Assembly (NCBI GenBank): GCA_037176845.1
Contig: JAYKXP010000077.1
Span: 211,937-275,936 of the forward strand
Source of the DNA: Paramarasmius palmivorus
Lineage: Eukaryota > Basidiomycota > Agaricomycetes > Agaricales > Marasmiaceae
Length of the DNA stretch: 64,000 bases
Direction of reading: 5' to 3'
The translations under genes were made by a program, and so were the position numbers. The notes below the pieces were generated by a model. It saw only the letters and a list, made by a program, of their open reading frames with translations, had not been told where the DNA came from and made no database searches. Positions 32,700-44,083 of this stretch are shown one piece after another (position 1 is the stretch's first letter; the number at the start of each line of letters is the position of its first letter).

Positions 32700-35230
32700 G
32701 GAAAGCCGGTGTGTTAATATCGAGTATGATCACCATGGTATGTGCATCGAGTGCTCTCCGTGAGTTCCAAGTGTGGTGACCCTGTGTTTGTTCAGGATTG
32801 ACGAGTAACGAGTTGCGAAGACATGCAGAGCTGCTGCTTTGGGAAGGTGGTTGAAGCTGGGAATAAGGCATTTTGATGGGTGCGTTGAGATTGTCGCAAG
32901 TTTTCTTTGACGTTGTATCTAACACTGAAGAATCCTAGCAAGCATCCGTAAATCTTCAAGTTCCCGGTTTCGGCGTCGCACCTCCTTCGACCCTGAACAA
33001 AACAAAGCATTAACATTCTGACTTGGCACACCTCTCGGCTTCACCTATACCTTCCTCCTCAATCAATGCCCTTCGTTACTTGGGGAGATGATCGGACGTT
33101 ACTTTAGAGTTGGGTCTGAGATTTGAGGGACTTCGTGAGTCCATCGACTCTTTTCCCAGCTCACTTTCTCACCCTGGTTCCTCATAGGTCTCCTCTCCGT
33201 ATCTCAAAACACTATCCTAGCCTCTCCGGACGCGTCTCCGTTCCTAAATTACGCCTTCCTATCACATTCCATCAACTGCGACCCGGAAACAAAACATCCG
33301 TTCACAAGGCCTCCATACCTCTTGGCTTTATGTCCTCTCACCGAGCAGCCAAGTGGAGTTATGTCCCCTTCTTCGTCCCTGCACCTTCCTCCAGTAATTC
33401 TGGGTCGGGATTAGGAATGAGTTCGAGTGGGCAGCTTCTTTAAAGGTCGGTATAACGATTCTTCCTCTTGTCATCAGCTTGCTTACACTACTTCTTGTGC
33501 TGTATCTGCGCAGCTTTATATACCCTTTCCTTCCGCAGATTTCCTCGCAGTGGGTACACCCCCTTGATCTTTAGTTTCATCTCTTTGCTAACCCGATGTT
33601 TTCTTTCGTTAGGTCGGTGTAGCTTCGGATACAGGAAGGCGGGAGGGGTGAGGCTTGAGTCGGAAGGAGAGTGGACCAAGAGAAAAGGTACAGCGAGAAA
33701 GGGGTATAGAGATAGTAAGTCCAATCCTCTGCGTTGTTGTCATTCTTGCTGACCTATCTTTCAAGTCAGCGTGTGTTCATCAGAAAATGAAGGTTTGGAT
33801 GTGGGGGTATGTGACTGGGCAGTGGAAGCTGGCTGGGTGTTGGGTTAGAAGGGTAAAATGTGGAATTTGGTAGCGGTCCTCCGTCTGTGGTTCGAGTCAT
33901 TCATCCTTCGGGGAATGTACCGGTGAGTAACCCCCGCATACCTTTCGATCGGCTGCTCATTCACTCCGTTTGTTAGGCCCCCTTCCATACCAGCATTCGC
34001 CTCCCCGAGTGTACTATTCCAAGCTTCGACAAGGTTTCCAATGGAAATGCCCATGTTCCACTGAGAAAGAGGTATGGCCGCTTCGCTATGGCTGGTATCT
34101 ATTTCTTCATCCTATAGCTCTCCGCTGACCCATCTCGTGAAGGAGCAGACGCTGCCTCCACTGCTTATTATCACCGTTGCGTTCGAGCTTCCCTCGCCTC
34201 CGCTAAGCTCAGCCCCGTGAGATATTATCACGTATTGCCGATTTTGCTCATGCTAGTAGCATCTTTCGTCTCTCCAACCGCGCCCTTCTCCCCTGTTGTC
34301 GCCTCCCTTCAGCAAAGGAAGCCCTGACACCTCGGCGTATCTCCTTCCATGGAACTTCCGTTGGGGTGGTTAGCGCCATTACGTGGTTCGTCAGCCCCAG
34401 GAGACTGGGCTCGCTGGATATCGTGGTGAACGCGCTGAGGTCAGGTCTGGAATTCAATGGGCTTCCCTTTGGTGCGACCGTTAGCATAGTGTTCGGGAAA
34501 CAGGGTTTGAAGGGCCAATATGCCTCCTTGACATGGCGTTCGGTTATTTCCTTTCCAACGTCTTCTCGTATATCATCTGTATCGTTATTTTCGGGTCCTC
34601 GCCGACCGTGATAGCGAGGAACGTGTGGGGGATGGCTACCTCACGAAATGGAGAGAAAGGAGTGCTGTGAAACGTTGCAACGCTTTCTTTAGAAACTGAC
34701 AGACAGGTATTCGGTGCTCGCGCGATCTGGGCATCGAAAAGTTATGAATCACAGTTACTACCCTGACCTCCTCGTTACACCGGCTCCAATGGGTGCAGAC
34801 GCGTGGTTTAACTGTTAGAAAGCTCAGCTCTTTCTATCGAAGACACCGTCATCCATTTTCGCATTCTGCTGTTGGGCAAACTCTTTCCCCATCTAAATGC
34901 GTGGGTGCCCTGCAGCTTCGACGTCAGGGATCGCCTTTGTTCATCTTACGATCGATGATGTCGATGTACCTTCGTGATTCTTATCACCGTAGTTTCCCCT
35001 TCCTGTCATCAAACCTTCACCTTCTGTCACACCGTAACATATCACATATCTCGTGGTCTGCCATGCGGAAACCATGCGGCAAAACTGAATGCTATGCTAT
35101 TCATTTCCAGATCTAGACTTGAATTTACGCATTGCATGCAGAATCCGTGAACATGTTCAATGAGCTATTATGCCTAGTTCACGTCCGAGCAATGGGACGA
35201 TGATTAGACGCTCTCATGGATAACCAGAAC
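32700..35230 (+). pseudogene. plus-strand multi-exon unit U-b (best-preserved copy, unknown product)
   Basis: About 2.5 kb with at least six intron-like blocks in the same order as U-a and U-c. Peptides shared with U-a: ISKHYPSLS, then one base shifted DASPFLNYAFLSHSINCD; LRSGLEFNGLPFGATVSIVF; MAFGYFLSNVFSYIICIVIF then SSPTVIARNVWG; LLGKLFPHLNAWVPCSFDV; and FVHLTIDDVDVPS before a stop. The hydrophobic stretch looks like a membrane helix. A one-base insertion near 33225 and other breaks make it non-functional as read. Confidence 0.5.
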
Positions 35231-35539
35231 GTCTTCTCAGACCTAAAGGCACGACACCATTACACTACTCAGGTAAGCTCTCCCTGCAGTAAAGGCGCAA
35301 AAACTGATCTCTGTCTTATCAGGCTCATTTCACCACTATCATGGTGTTATATCGGTAGCGAAGCGTGATAGAGACTCTAGATGAAGGTCTGCGTTGTTCT
35401 AGCTCTCGTTGGTGTACGCGGCAGAACAAAGTTCTTTCTGAATTACACCTCCAAGAAGAAGGTTCTGGTCGAGGTTTGTGCTCAATATAGTACCTGAAAT
35501 GATTTTTGCTGATACAAGTATGATGAGTATGTATATCAG

Positions 35540-35800
35540 AGTCAAGATACATCGAGAAAGGCGAGTGGTGCATCTCAAGACCTCCGCGTTCGGATGAAGT
35601 GAATTCAATGGATGCCGCCTATTTAAGATGCTTTGAACGGAGCTTTAATCCAGAGTCCCACAACATTGAGTACAGGATATCAGAGTCGATAATGACGAGT
35701 GGTGCGTACGTGCGTCTCAACGATAGCCAAGGTTGCGGCCCGGGATAAACAGTGTTGTATCGATGCCACATCTTTACGATGCTGCGGTATAACCTTGCTT
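35540..35800 (+). pseudogene. two degenerate surface-protein tail fragments, plus strand
   Basis: GEWCISRPPRSDEVNS near 35550-35600 and RLNDSQGCGPG near 35715-35750, followed by DNA matching LMPPIYDAAV, are decayed copies of the tail at 36.40-36.52 kb. Confidence 0.45.
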
Positions 35801-36030
35801 TTAATCAAGCATATACACCAATGTAGCATCTCTTGCGGGCAGCATACTCTGTTAAAGAAACATCTGACAATTCCTTCGATCTGATATCCGACGCGGTCGT
35901 AGAAGTAACGGAATGAACTTGAAGATTTATTGTCCTTGTTTTGGATACGCTTGCAACAACCTTAGGAGACAAATTTACACTGCCGCATCATATCCAGGCG
36001 GCATCAGTATTATACTCGAGGAACTTTCCA
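35653..36030 (+). repeat. direct duplicate of 36361-36750
   Basis: GAGTCCCACAACAT...GATATCAGAG, the tail region, AATCAAGCATATACACCAATGTAG, CAGCATACT and CTTAGGAGACAAA...TATACTCGAGGA recur in order about 708-725 bp further on. The second copy is better preserved. Confidence 0.75.
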
Positions 36031-36521
36031 TCGACAGTGCAACATCCAACTTACAAAACAGTCCGTCTGAAACAGTCCAATCTACATTGCAACCTAGTCA
36101 GATCGCAGGCATAGTTATTGGCGTGACTATTGCAACAGCTCTGGCTACCGTTGGACTCCTCGCCTTGCGGCGAAGAATCAAGAAGAGGTCGAAGGACACA
36201 CCGTCACACTACTCTTTTACTTCGCCTTTATCTGACACAAATTTAATCGTCACGCCTTACCCACATACAATAGCTTTTAACCCAGCAGGGAAGAAGAGAG
36301 TAGAGCCTCTCGATAGCTTACAATACCGTGACGTTCGCGATTCTCCACAACTTCAGCCTGGAGTCCCACAACATGGAGCACAGGATATCAGAGCTGAGGT
36401 GGATCGAGCAAAGCGAGTGGTACATCTCAATGATAGCGGTTGGAGACTGTTACCTCCGCATTCGGGTGAAGCAAATTCCAGTGTTGTATTGATGCCACCT
36501 ATCTACGATGCTGCGGTATAA
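35913..36521 (+). CDS. chimeric open frame B3: antisense tail fused to stalk-TM-tail of a surface protein
   Basis: A 202-codon open frame. Its first ~38 codons are the antisense of a surface-protein 3' end (compare 36690-36750). From about 36030 it reads a genuine family sequence: stalk SATSNLQNSPSETVQSTLQ, PSQIAGIVIGVTIATALATV, transmembrane helix, basic LRRRIKKRSK, VTPYPHTIAFN, KRVVHLNDSGWRLLPP and LMPPIYDAAV. It lacks a signal peptide and ectodomain, so it is probably not a functional receptor. The intact frame could still make a cytosolic/membrane fragment. It points tail-to-tail at B2. Confidence 0.55.
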   Translation: MNLKIYCPCFGYACNNLRRQIYTAASYPGGISIILEELSIDSATSNLQNSPSETVQSTLQPSQIAGIVIGVTIATALATVGLLALRRRIKKRSKDTPSHYSFTSPLSDTNLIVTPYPHTIAFNPAGKKRVEPLDSLQYRDVRDSPQLQPGVPQHGAQDIRAEVDRAKRVVHLNDSGWRLLPPHSGEANSSVVLMPPIYDAAV

Positions 36522-36699
36522 CTTTGCAATTAATCGAGTATGGACACCAATGTAGTTGCGCTTGCGTGCAGCATACTTTGTTAATGAAACATTTGACAAC
36601 TACTTCGATCTAATATCTAATACGGTCATAGAACAGAATGAAGATTTATCGTTCTTGTTTTTGTATTAAATACGCTTGCAATAACCTTAGGAGACAAAG

Positions 36700-37852
36700 T
36701 TATACTGCCGCATCGTATCTAGGAGGCATTAGTATTATACTCGAGGAGCTTTCTATGTCTGAACGTGGAGGCACAGGCCTCCAACCACTATCCTCGAGAT
36801 GCACAATACGCCTTTCTCTCTCCACTCCCCGTGTCTCGGGCATTTCTGGACTTAGATCAAAACACAAAGCCTCACGCTCCTGTTTCTTCATGCTTGGAGC
36901 ATTAAGAGCTGATGTCGTTCTTGGGTAGGCTACGATAAAATCTCGGTGTCCTGCTGCTCGGATTTTACGTCCTCGCCGCAAGACAATGGTGATAATTGCG
37001 GCTGTTATGACTGCGAGAACAACACCGATGATTATGCCTGCAAGTTGACCAGGGGTGATGGAGGAGTGGGACTCGGATTCGGATGGGGTATTGGTCGACG
37101 AAGGTCTGATACTGGGAGAAGGTGAGGTTGAGAGAGCTGAGTGTTCATTCCGAGTATTCGTATTTGAGCTAAATGGCATGATGTTATTAACAGCTGGTGG
37201 AACTCGATGCGAAAGTGCAACGTACGGTAGTGGAGTTATCATCGTGCTGGCGCCCAATGTTGTAGTCCTTAGCGCATGTAAGCTTCATTGAGTTCAGAGT
37301 TGAATTACATGGATAAACTCACGAAGGTGCGCTGATAGAGGTTGGGTTGGTAAGAACCGTCACGGTGGTGACAAAGAGCGGTTGTGACCTGCTTGTTGAG
37401 ATTCATTGATATTCGGCATAATCATTCTATGAACGTACTCTTGATCCGGTGAATCAAAGGCTAGAACTTTGAATGACCTTGGGTGTGGCTGAGGTAGGTA
37501 AGATGTTCCAGGATTCCTGGGTATAAGTACATACCCAGCATACAAAAATGGTATTGTCCCTGAACCGTTCGTTGTACCATAGGCATGCACAGTCACTAGT
37601 CCAGTAGGGCGGTCGGTGACTCCATGTTCCTCCAATTTGAGTTTCTTCAGATAGAATGTTCGCGGATCGTTTTCCGCCCGTGTCCAGTAAAAAGAATTGT
37701 TGCGAGATGCGAACAGAAATGGAGGGAAATCGATGGTGATCGCATCTGTGAGATGAAGCACGGAAAGGAATGACGCCAGCGCTCTATCAAATGAATTGAG
37801 TGAGATATAGTCCAATGTATCAGTCAATAGCTCACAAGAAAATGTGATACAT
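36700..37852 (-). CDS. single-pass surface protein B2 (PPxY tail)
   Basis: The most complete B-type member. Start ATG 37852 (MYHIFL, intron, ALASFLSVLHLTDA signal). The ectodomain is ITIDFPPFLFASRNNSFYWT, TFYLKKLKLEEHGVTD, FKVLAFDSPDQ and LFVTTVTVLTNPTSI. The stalk is Ser/Pro/Thr-rich (HSALSTSPSPSIRPSSTN). TPGQLAGIIIGVVLAVITA precedes the helix, and LRRGRKIR stops transfer. The tail has VAYPRTTSALN, RRIVHLEDSGWRPVPP and LMPPRYDAAV. Six introns all keep frame by hand. The A- and B-types differ mostly outside the tail. Function unknown; a PPxY tail suggests control by a WW-domain partner. Confidence 0.78.
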
Positions 37853-39600
37853 GCCAACCAGTACGTCGGGGCGAACAAAAACGATCAGAGGGAAGGGTAC
37901 ATTGCTCCAATGGATTTTTAAGTGTCAGGGTAAATGTAGTGATGTATATGTTCGCAACCATGAAGATTGTGCCCAGGCTTCACTTTGTTTGATCGTCAAG
38001 TAGCTGTACGTCTCACTCAGCTACTCCTTGCGCTTGCATTGATGGTTGCCCGCGATCATTACTATACCAAGGATATATACGATGCATTCTTTGGCAGTCC
38101 CGATAGCTGCGTTGATGCGAATTCAGACCTTTGAGTCTCAACCCCGATCCCCAATTTCAGCGACTCTGAACGTTTGCCACCCAAGATGAAGCTCAGTTAC
38201 CGATCGCGGGAGATGGGCCTTGTAATGGAATCAATCTCTGAGCTCCGAGTCTCGGCTGACTCGCCAGGGTCATGCACACCAGACACGGCACCAGATTTGC
38301 TCCACCAATTTACAATGTCCATCTGATCATCTCATTTTACAGAAATGGAACGAGATCATGAAAGAGAAAGGGAACCGAAGAGTAGCCTTGTTCGTATGAT
38401 GGGAGCTTGAAATCAGCAGCCGGACTCATGTGGTGCACCTCGGCATGGGAGCGCAGCGTTTAAGGCACGTTTCCCTCCTCTATCGTATGGCTATACATTC
38501 CTAATCCTGTCACTTCTTATTGATTCTCGGATATCTATTTGCTACAAAATAAAATCAATGTCAACTTTAACTCTCCCTAATTCTGTGTTTGGGTCGCATG
38601 AACTCCACCCGACAGGCTCCGGGTCTCGCCAGCATGACTTTAACAGGGGACTGGCATTTCGTCCCTTCCCTCTATTCTAATTGAAGCACGGCAAAGATCT
38701 GATTGATGAAAAGGATCTTCTTGTGATAGCAACCGGGGGAAGACACTTCCTATAATTAATGATATCTTTGATTGCTCCCAGAGCTCAAAGGGAGACAACT
38801 GTGGGATTCCTCACTCTTTGGACACCAGCAGGAGGGTAATGCGACCTTTCATAATGATAAACACATCAAATTGATTCATTCAATAGACCATGAATGCACG
38901 TAAATGCCCTTGGGCATCACCGAGGACACTGCTTTCCAAGCCTGCCTCAAGTCTTAGTGACGATATCCGTCTTGCAATCGCGACTCCGGATGAAGCTTCT
39001 GGAACAACACAAGTTCAAGGAGCCTATTTGGCAGAGGATAAGGATAGTTTTGAGGAATCGTATCGGTCTCTTTCTGCAATGAAGAACATTTCCCATCCAG
39101 TACAATAATTATCTGGGCGGCAGTCACTCATACCGGCAACACATCAGGCTCGGCTTCCAGATGTGATGTGGCTGTCAAGAATTGATGTACCTCATGCTCT
39201 TGATGTTCCCCAGCTTAAAGCTTAGAAGAAATCAAAATAGAGGGCTGCGGCTCAACTGCGGCTGCACCCGCAAGACTGTGGATAAATGATATGGTATCCC
39301 GACGCTAGGGAATGGAGAGTATGGGCGATATGAGATAGTAAGGCTTCAAACGATACGATAGATCAGTCCCTACTTATATAAAGACTCAGACTCGGAAGTC
39401 ATGCACTAGTGTACTCACTGATGGAACTTGCGTCGGCACTCGTGTGATATTTGAGCGAGAAGAGGTATGATTGTCGTCGTCAGAAGAGTTTCTGGTCGCT
39501 TGAAGCGGGGTTTGAGAAGCACGTGCACCAATAGATTAATAGTACGGGTCGTTGAGTTGAAGGAGAGGTAGCAACACGATTGACTATCGGCAAGGGCAAC
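37853..39600. other. 1.7 kb with no convincing gene
   Basis: The first part is the B2 promoter region, with GATCGCGGGAGATGGGCC near 38200. A plus ORF at 38890-39108 (MNARKCPWASPRTLLSKPAS) is protein-like in composition, but I cannot support it. The remainder is AT-rich. Confidence 0.3.
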
Positions 39601-39604
39601 ATGA

Positions 39605-39820
39605 ATGACCAAAACAAGCCCTTGATTACTTTTGCCACGGATCTGACACCTTGGCTACACTGTATTCTGGATCTTGTTCGAAAAGACAGCAACGCCATCC
39701 ACCATCCAGGTGGTAATGGCGTGTAGTGCCATGTTAATCCCATCAAGCAAAGGTTGGCGCGTCGTTTATGGAAGGCAGGGACCAACGGAACCTCCGGTAT
39801 GTTAATAAGACTTTTCAGAA
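39605..39820 (-). repeat. gene-fragment repeat, copy 1
   Basis: GCCCTTGATTACTTTTGCCACGGATCTGACACC... matches 40868-41060. On the minus strand this copy reads EYSVAK and VRSVAKVIKG in different frames. Confidence 0.55.
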
Positions 39821-39826
39821 GTCTTT

Positions 39827-40261
39827 CTACTGAAAGTACTGAGTCAGATCCTCGATGTTATACTGAGTTAGCTTTGGTATGAAGGTGAAATCATAATCAA
39901 AAGTCAGCATATACTCACCCAAATCGACCCCAGCACATGGCTCACTGCTCCGTGCAGATTTCCGTCCCAATTGGCCAGATACTGTAATCCACAGGAGTTC
40001 TCTCTTGTGTAGATGAGGCTGTTGGAGTTTCACTTGAAACGTGGAACACGAAGAGAGTGCCGGGCTATGGTTCACCAAAATCTCAGAGGCCCATGGCTCG
40101 TTTCCTCGATGTGTGTTTTGACAATCATGATTCTTCTGCCTGTGACGCTCCGCGTCTGTCTTGGATCTTAGAGAACGACGGCACGATGGAAATTCAACTC
40201 TTTGTATCGAATCGGATGCAGGGCCATCTGATTTAGTCATCTCACTCGGTAGAGTAGCCAA
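39827..40261 (-). CDS. hypothetical protein with a degenerate C2H2-like segment
   Basis: A 144-residue single-exon frame starting MATLPSEMTKSDGPASDS. FPSCRRSLRSKTDAERHRQK then NH resembles a C2H2 finger that has lost its first Cys, so it may not bind zinc. The C-terminal part (MLTFDYDFTF) is not recognised. It stands alone between repeat copies and could be a remnant. Confidence 0.3.
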   Translation of the reverse strand: MATLPSEMTKSDGPASDSIQRVEFPSCRRSLRSKTDAERHRQKNHDCQNTHRGNEPWASEILVNHSPALSSCSTFQVKLQQPHLHKRELLWITVSGQLGRKSARSSEPCAGVDLGEYMLTFDYDFTFIPKLTQYNIEDLTQYFQ

Positions 40262-40389
40262 TCATGATTGACTTCTTCACCGTCGGATGGACATTTCGTT
40301 TGGCGCGATTTCCTTTGATTCGAATCGACAATTGTCCGCTACCATTCAAATTACCACTTAAGGACACAGTTGAAGCTGCACTGCAGCAT

Positions 40390-40580
40390 CATACTGAGGC
40401 GGCAAAAAGTACAACATTATTTGTGCTTCAATTCTCTCGTATTGGTCTCCAGCCGCTGTCTTTGAGGTAAAACACACACCTCCCTCTTTCTGTTTGACTG
40501 ACTAAGTTGGTTGTTGTTCTCCGGGACACTCGGAGTACGAATGATTAAATCACTTCTCGCGATCGAGGTGAACTTCTGAT
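40390..40580 (-). pseudogene. surface-protein tail fragment A4
   Basis: The minus strand reads TPSVPENNNQLSQSNRKREV in one frame, and the DSGWRP region (AAGACAGCGGCTGGAGACC) in another. The end matches PPRYDAA at DNA level. Only the last ~60 codons of an A-type gene remain. Confidence 0.5.
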
Positions 40581-40867
40581 GTGAGGCAATATTGATGATC
40601 CCAGCTCGAGTTGGCGAGGTTCCTCTAGGAGACCCAATTGCCTGGTAACCGACGATCATTAGTTTATGATCGAGTACATATCGGAACGGGATAACAAATT
40701 GAGTTGTAGGGGACATTTGTCCCTCTTGAGTAGATCTAGGAAGCAAGTTTGCGCATGTCCTAGTTTGTCCTAGTGTTGTCAGATACCTTACCCACACCTA
40801 GATTATAACATTGACAGAACTCTATTTCAAACATTAAAATATTTAAATGTTAGCGATGCTATAAAAC

Positions 40868-41060
40868 TAAAACACGCCCTTGATTGCATTCGCCACGAAT
40901 CTGACACCTTTGGCTACATCATATTTCGAACCTTGCTCGGACAGCAACGCGCTACCCACCATCCCGCAAGATCTAGGCGGCAATGGAATATCTTAGAAGG
41001 CGGGGAGCCACGGAACTCCTGGCAACTTATCAAGATACGTCAGAAGTTTGCACTGATTCT
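40868..41060 (-). repeat. gene-fragment repeat, copy 2
   Basis: The minus strand is open as GMVGSALLSEQGSKYDVAKG and VRFVANAIKG, matching copy 1 at 39605. It is a coding fragment of an unidentified gene. Confidence 0.5.
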
Positions 41061-42227
41061 ATGAGGTTCCCCGGCTCCGCTTTAGAATAGGTATCTAGAT
41101 ATATCCTTGACCTGTTCGAGGGTATTTAGTGGTCCTAAGTTCTTGAGTAGTCAGCGGGTCGCACGCTTCAAGTAGGCCTCCACAAGATCGTACAGCGAAT
41201 GATAGACTCGTCCCCAGGGTCATTAAAGTTGTGAGACATCAAGCTTGCTGGTTGTGTGCTTTCCATATGTGCAAATTCGGCCACCTGCGGGCGTTTGTTA
41301 TGTTTGTTCGGTGATCAACTCACAAAAGCACGTCGTAACCAGCTCGCTATCGAAACACTCGCATCTCTTGGCGAACTAGAGATGCATACGAGATGGCCAT
41401 CTTCAACACAAGTTGAATCATCTCAAATGCAAACCCAGCGCATATCACAACATGCAGAAGAAGTTACCGCCAACCTCGGATCCAGCAACTGTACAACCTA
41501 CTACATCTGGCTCTGCCAGTGATGCCGGATCTGTTAATGATGAAGAAAGTAAGTCGATCATAGATTGTACCATACATGTTATTATCACTAGATAACTCAA
41601 GACGTGCACCGTGATCAAGCGCCTTCCGAGAATACTTAAATTGAGAACAGCATCCCCATGGTCACAGAAGACTCATATGATGATTTTGATCTGGATGGGA
41701 AAGAGAAACAATTAACCGGTAAGATGTTCCGGGTGAGGCGCTACGAGGGCCTCTTTAGCCACTTTCACTTGACGACAAACTCGATATTCACAACCATTTT
41801 GATGGATGTTGATGATAAGTAATGTGAAGTTGATGACATGGCCAATCGGTCAACGATGTATAGTACATATCCCGCGCTCGAGACAGTCGACTTGGCTGTA
41901 GCACTACTAGGCTGGATCCCGGGGTTGGTGTGGGGTAAAGAAAGGAATATAGTACCACTCACGGAAATGATGCTGAGTTCACTCTCTAAGAATGCATTCC
42001 GAGACGCATGCCTGCCGAACTTGTCAGTAACTATTTGATGAACATGCAATTGATGACTCGGAGTATCACCTCAATTCGGAGCAGTCGGGCCCAGGTATCT
42101 CCAAAGACTAAAGTAGGGAGTGAAACCGCAGCAGGACTTCTTGACGCTTTGGACGGTAAATGACGCGCATACACCTCACATGCGCAGAGATGAGATTGGA
42201 TCATGATGCACAGAGACAAAGGACGCC
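41061..42227. other. no intact gene recognised
   Basis: Short frames at 41256-41595 (plus) look weakly protein-like but lack a family. 42035-42075 carries the AACATGCAATTGATGACTCGGAGTATCACC motif seen upstream of B-type genes. Confidence 0.3.
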
Positions 42228-42335
42228 AAGGCAGACAAAGCCGTAACCATGACCTATCCATTCCCCAAAGGAAATTGGTGACGTGCGAGAATTTCTGCCT
42301 TGTCCTCAATGTCCATCATGTCGCTGCGTTCACTG
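42228..42335. repeat. telomere-like module, copy 7
   Basis: AAAGCCGTAACCATGACCTATCC, AATTGGTGACGTGCGAGAATTT and CCTCAATGTCCATCATGTCG. The CCCTAACC core has mutated here, but the rest is kept. Confidence 0.7.
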
Positions 42336-43079
42336 GAAACTGAGGTATCTTGGCTAGGTATAAATCTTGTTTTTTAAAAAACGAGTGATCGAGACATACA
42401 GAGCTGCTGCTGGGAGAATGGGCTAGTATTATAAGAGCGCAAAAGGTGTGGTTCGTACGTTTGATGTTCTCGCAAGTTCTAGATCTGTTTTACCGTTAGT
42501 AGGAAGTGGCGTGGACCGAGACGGAACGATATAATACTGTCCGGAGGATGAGTATTACATTTTCATGATGAAAGTCAACCCCTTTGTACCGAACTAGACG
42601 AGGGACTATCTGGTTTCGTCATTATATCCTAGGCAGCTGACTGTTTTGATTTGCTCCTATCATCAAAGTACAAAATTGACGCTACGTCGCCACGTTAGAA
42701 AGTACAACAAGCTCGGAGTTTCCGGTTCCAGTCTCTAGCTACGAAAAACCGAGATTGACTGCTTATTACTCCTGCCAGCTGGGACAGGGGTTGACGAAGC
42801 CGTAGAAAGCTCAAGTCGTGCATTGTGTCATGGTCCCAATGACTGTGCCTGCAGTTTGAGACGTTTTATGGGTTTGTTCTCAGGGTATCTATGTAAAGTC
42901 AAGTCATACACGCAGGAGACGAGGAGGCTCAAGGGGTTTACAAGATAGAAACCTAGGAGACATAAGTATGTGTTTTAATTTTGACAATCATAATCAATAT
43001 ATGGAAGCATAGCTCTGCGCAGATTGCCGTTCAAACAGGGTCGGAGGAGGCTGTCGATCCCGAGGCCCAGGAGTCGTCT

Positions 43080-43400
43080 AGCTCTCTCTTGCGTAGATGA
43101 AACTCTCGAGACTTAGTATCCGGATAAAAGAAGCTACAGTACGAATGGTTGAGGGAATTCGATGTCGTGAGAAGGAAAGATGATCAATATCAACATTTAG
43201 TTGCGAGGGTTGAAGATTGTACTTATCCAGTCGCGAGTTTGATGCCGAGACTGCGCTCCATTCATTCATTGTAGTCAAGAGCATCAAATCAGGATGAGGA
43301 CCGTGGTATACCCAGTACAATTCCGAGTCTGACACGCCATCGCATGACTGAACTCATTTACGGGAGATGAATATGCAGTCGACGATTCGGAGTATCACTT
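43080..43400 (-). pseudogene. surface-protein N-terminal remnant B8 and promoter
   Basis: The minus strand has IEFPQPFV in one frame and REFHLRK in another, the start of a B-type ectodomain. It is followed upstream by TTTACGGGAGATGAATATGCAGTC...TCGGAGTATCAC (43350-43400). A weaker second remnant is at 43600-43680. Confidence 0.4.
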
Positions 43401-43842
43401 CAATTCAGGCACAGGAATTTCGGAATAGTAAAATAGTGAGTGCAACCGCAGCAGGGACTCTTCTTGAAACCTTGACACTTTTGACGGTAGATGACGCATG
43501 AGAATTTGGCGATCATAATCAAAAACCATCTCGTTCAGATCTATGGAAGGATAGTTCAAGGTGGGTCAGAGAATGGTGTGTTTTCTATGTTTCCCGTGAG
43601 TAGATGGAACGCTTGAGGCACCGTATCCATACACAAGAAATACCAGGGTCGATGTCGTGAGAAGGAAACTTAAGAGCAGTGACGCAGGTATATGTGACTA
43701 AGTGAGATACTGTACAACCCCATGAGCTTCAACGACTTATAGAATTTTGAAGCTGGTCTGTGAGTTCTCAGAAACATACCATAGATGCGCCTTAGATCGA
43801 AGAAGAAAGACGCGGAGGCTATCAGGAACGTACCGAGAAAGC

Positions 43843-43958
43843 GGCGGCGGAAAATGCCGTAACCTTAACCTAACCGTACCCTAACCCAAATTGGTGCACG
43901 CGAGAATTTGACGCTCTTGTCCTCAATGTCCATCATGTCGGCCTGTTCACTGGGAACA
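43843..43958. repeat. telomere-like module, copy 8
   Basis: GCCGTAACCTTAACCTAACCGTACCCTAACCC is interrupted TTAGGG-type sequence. GCACGCGAGAATTTGACGCT and CCTCAATGTCCATCATGTCG follow. Confidence 0.8.
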
Positions 43959-44083
43959 CCAGAATCCGAGGTATCTTCGCTAGTTATATGGGTGTTTGGG
44001 TGATAATTTACAGTGTGGTACGTGCATCGTGGTTTATTGCACGTTCTGAATGTTTTCTTGACAGTTATATCATGTAGATGAAG

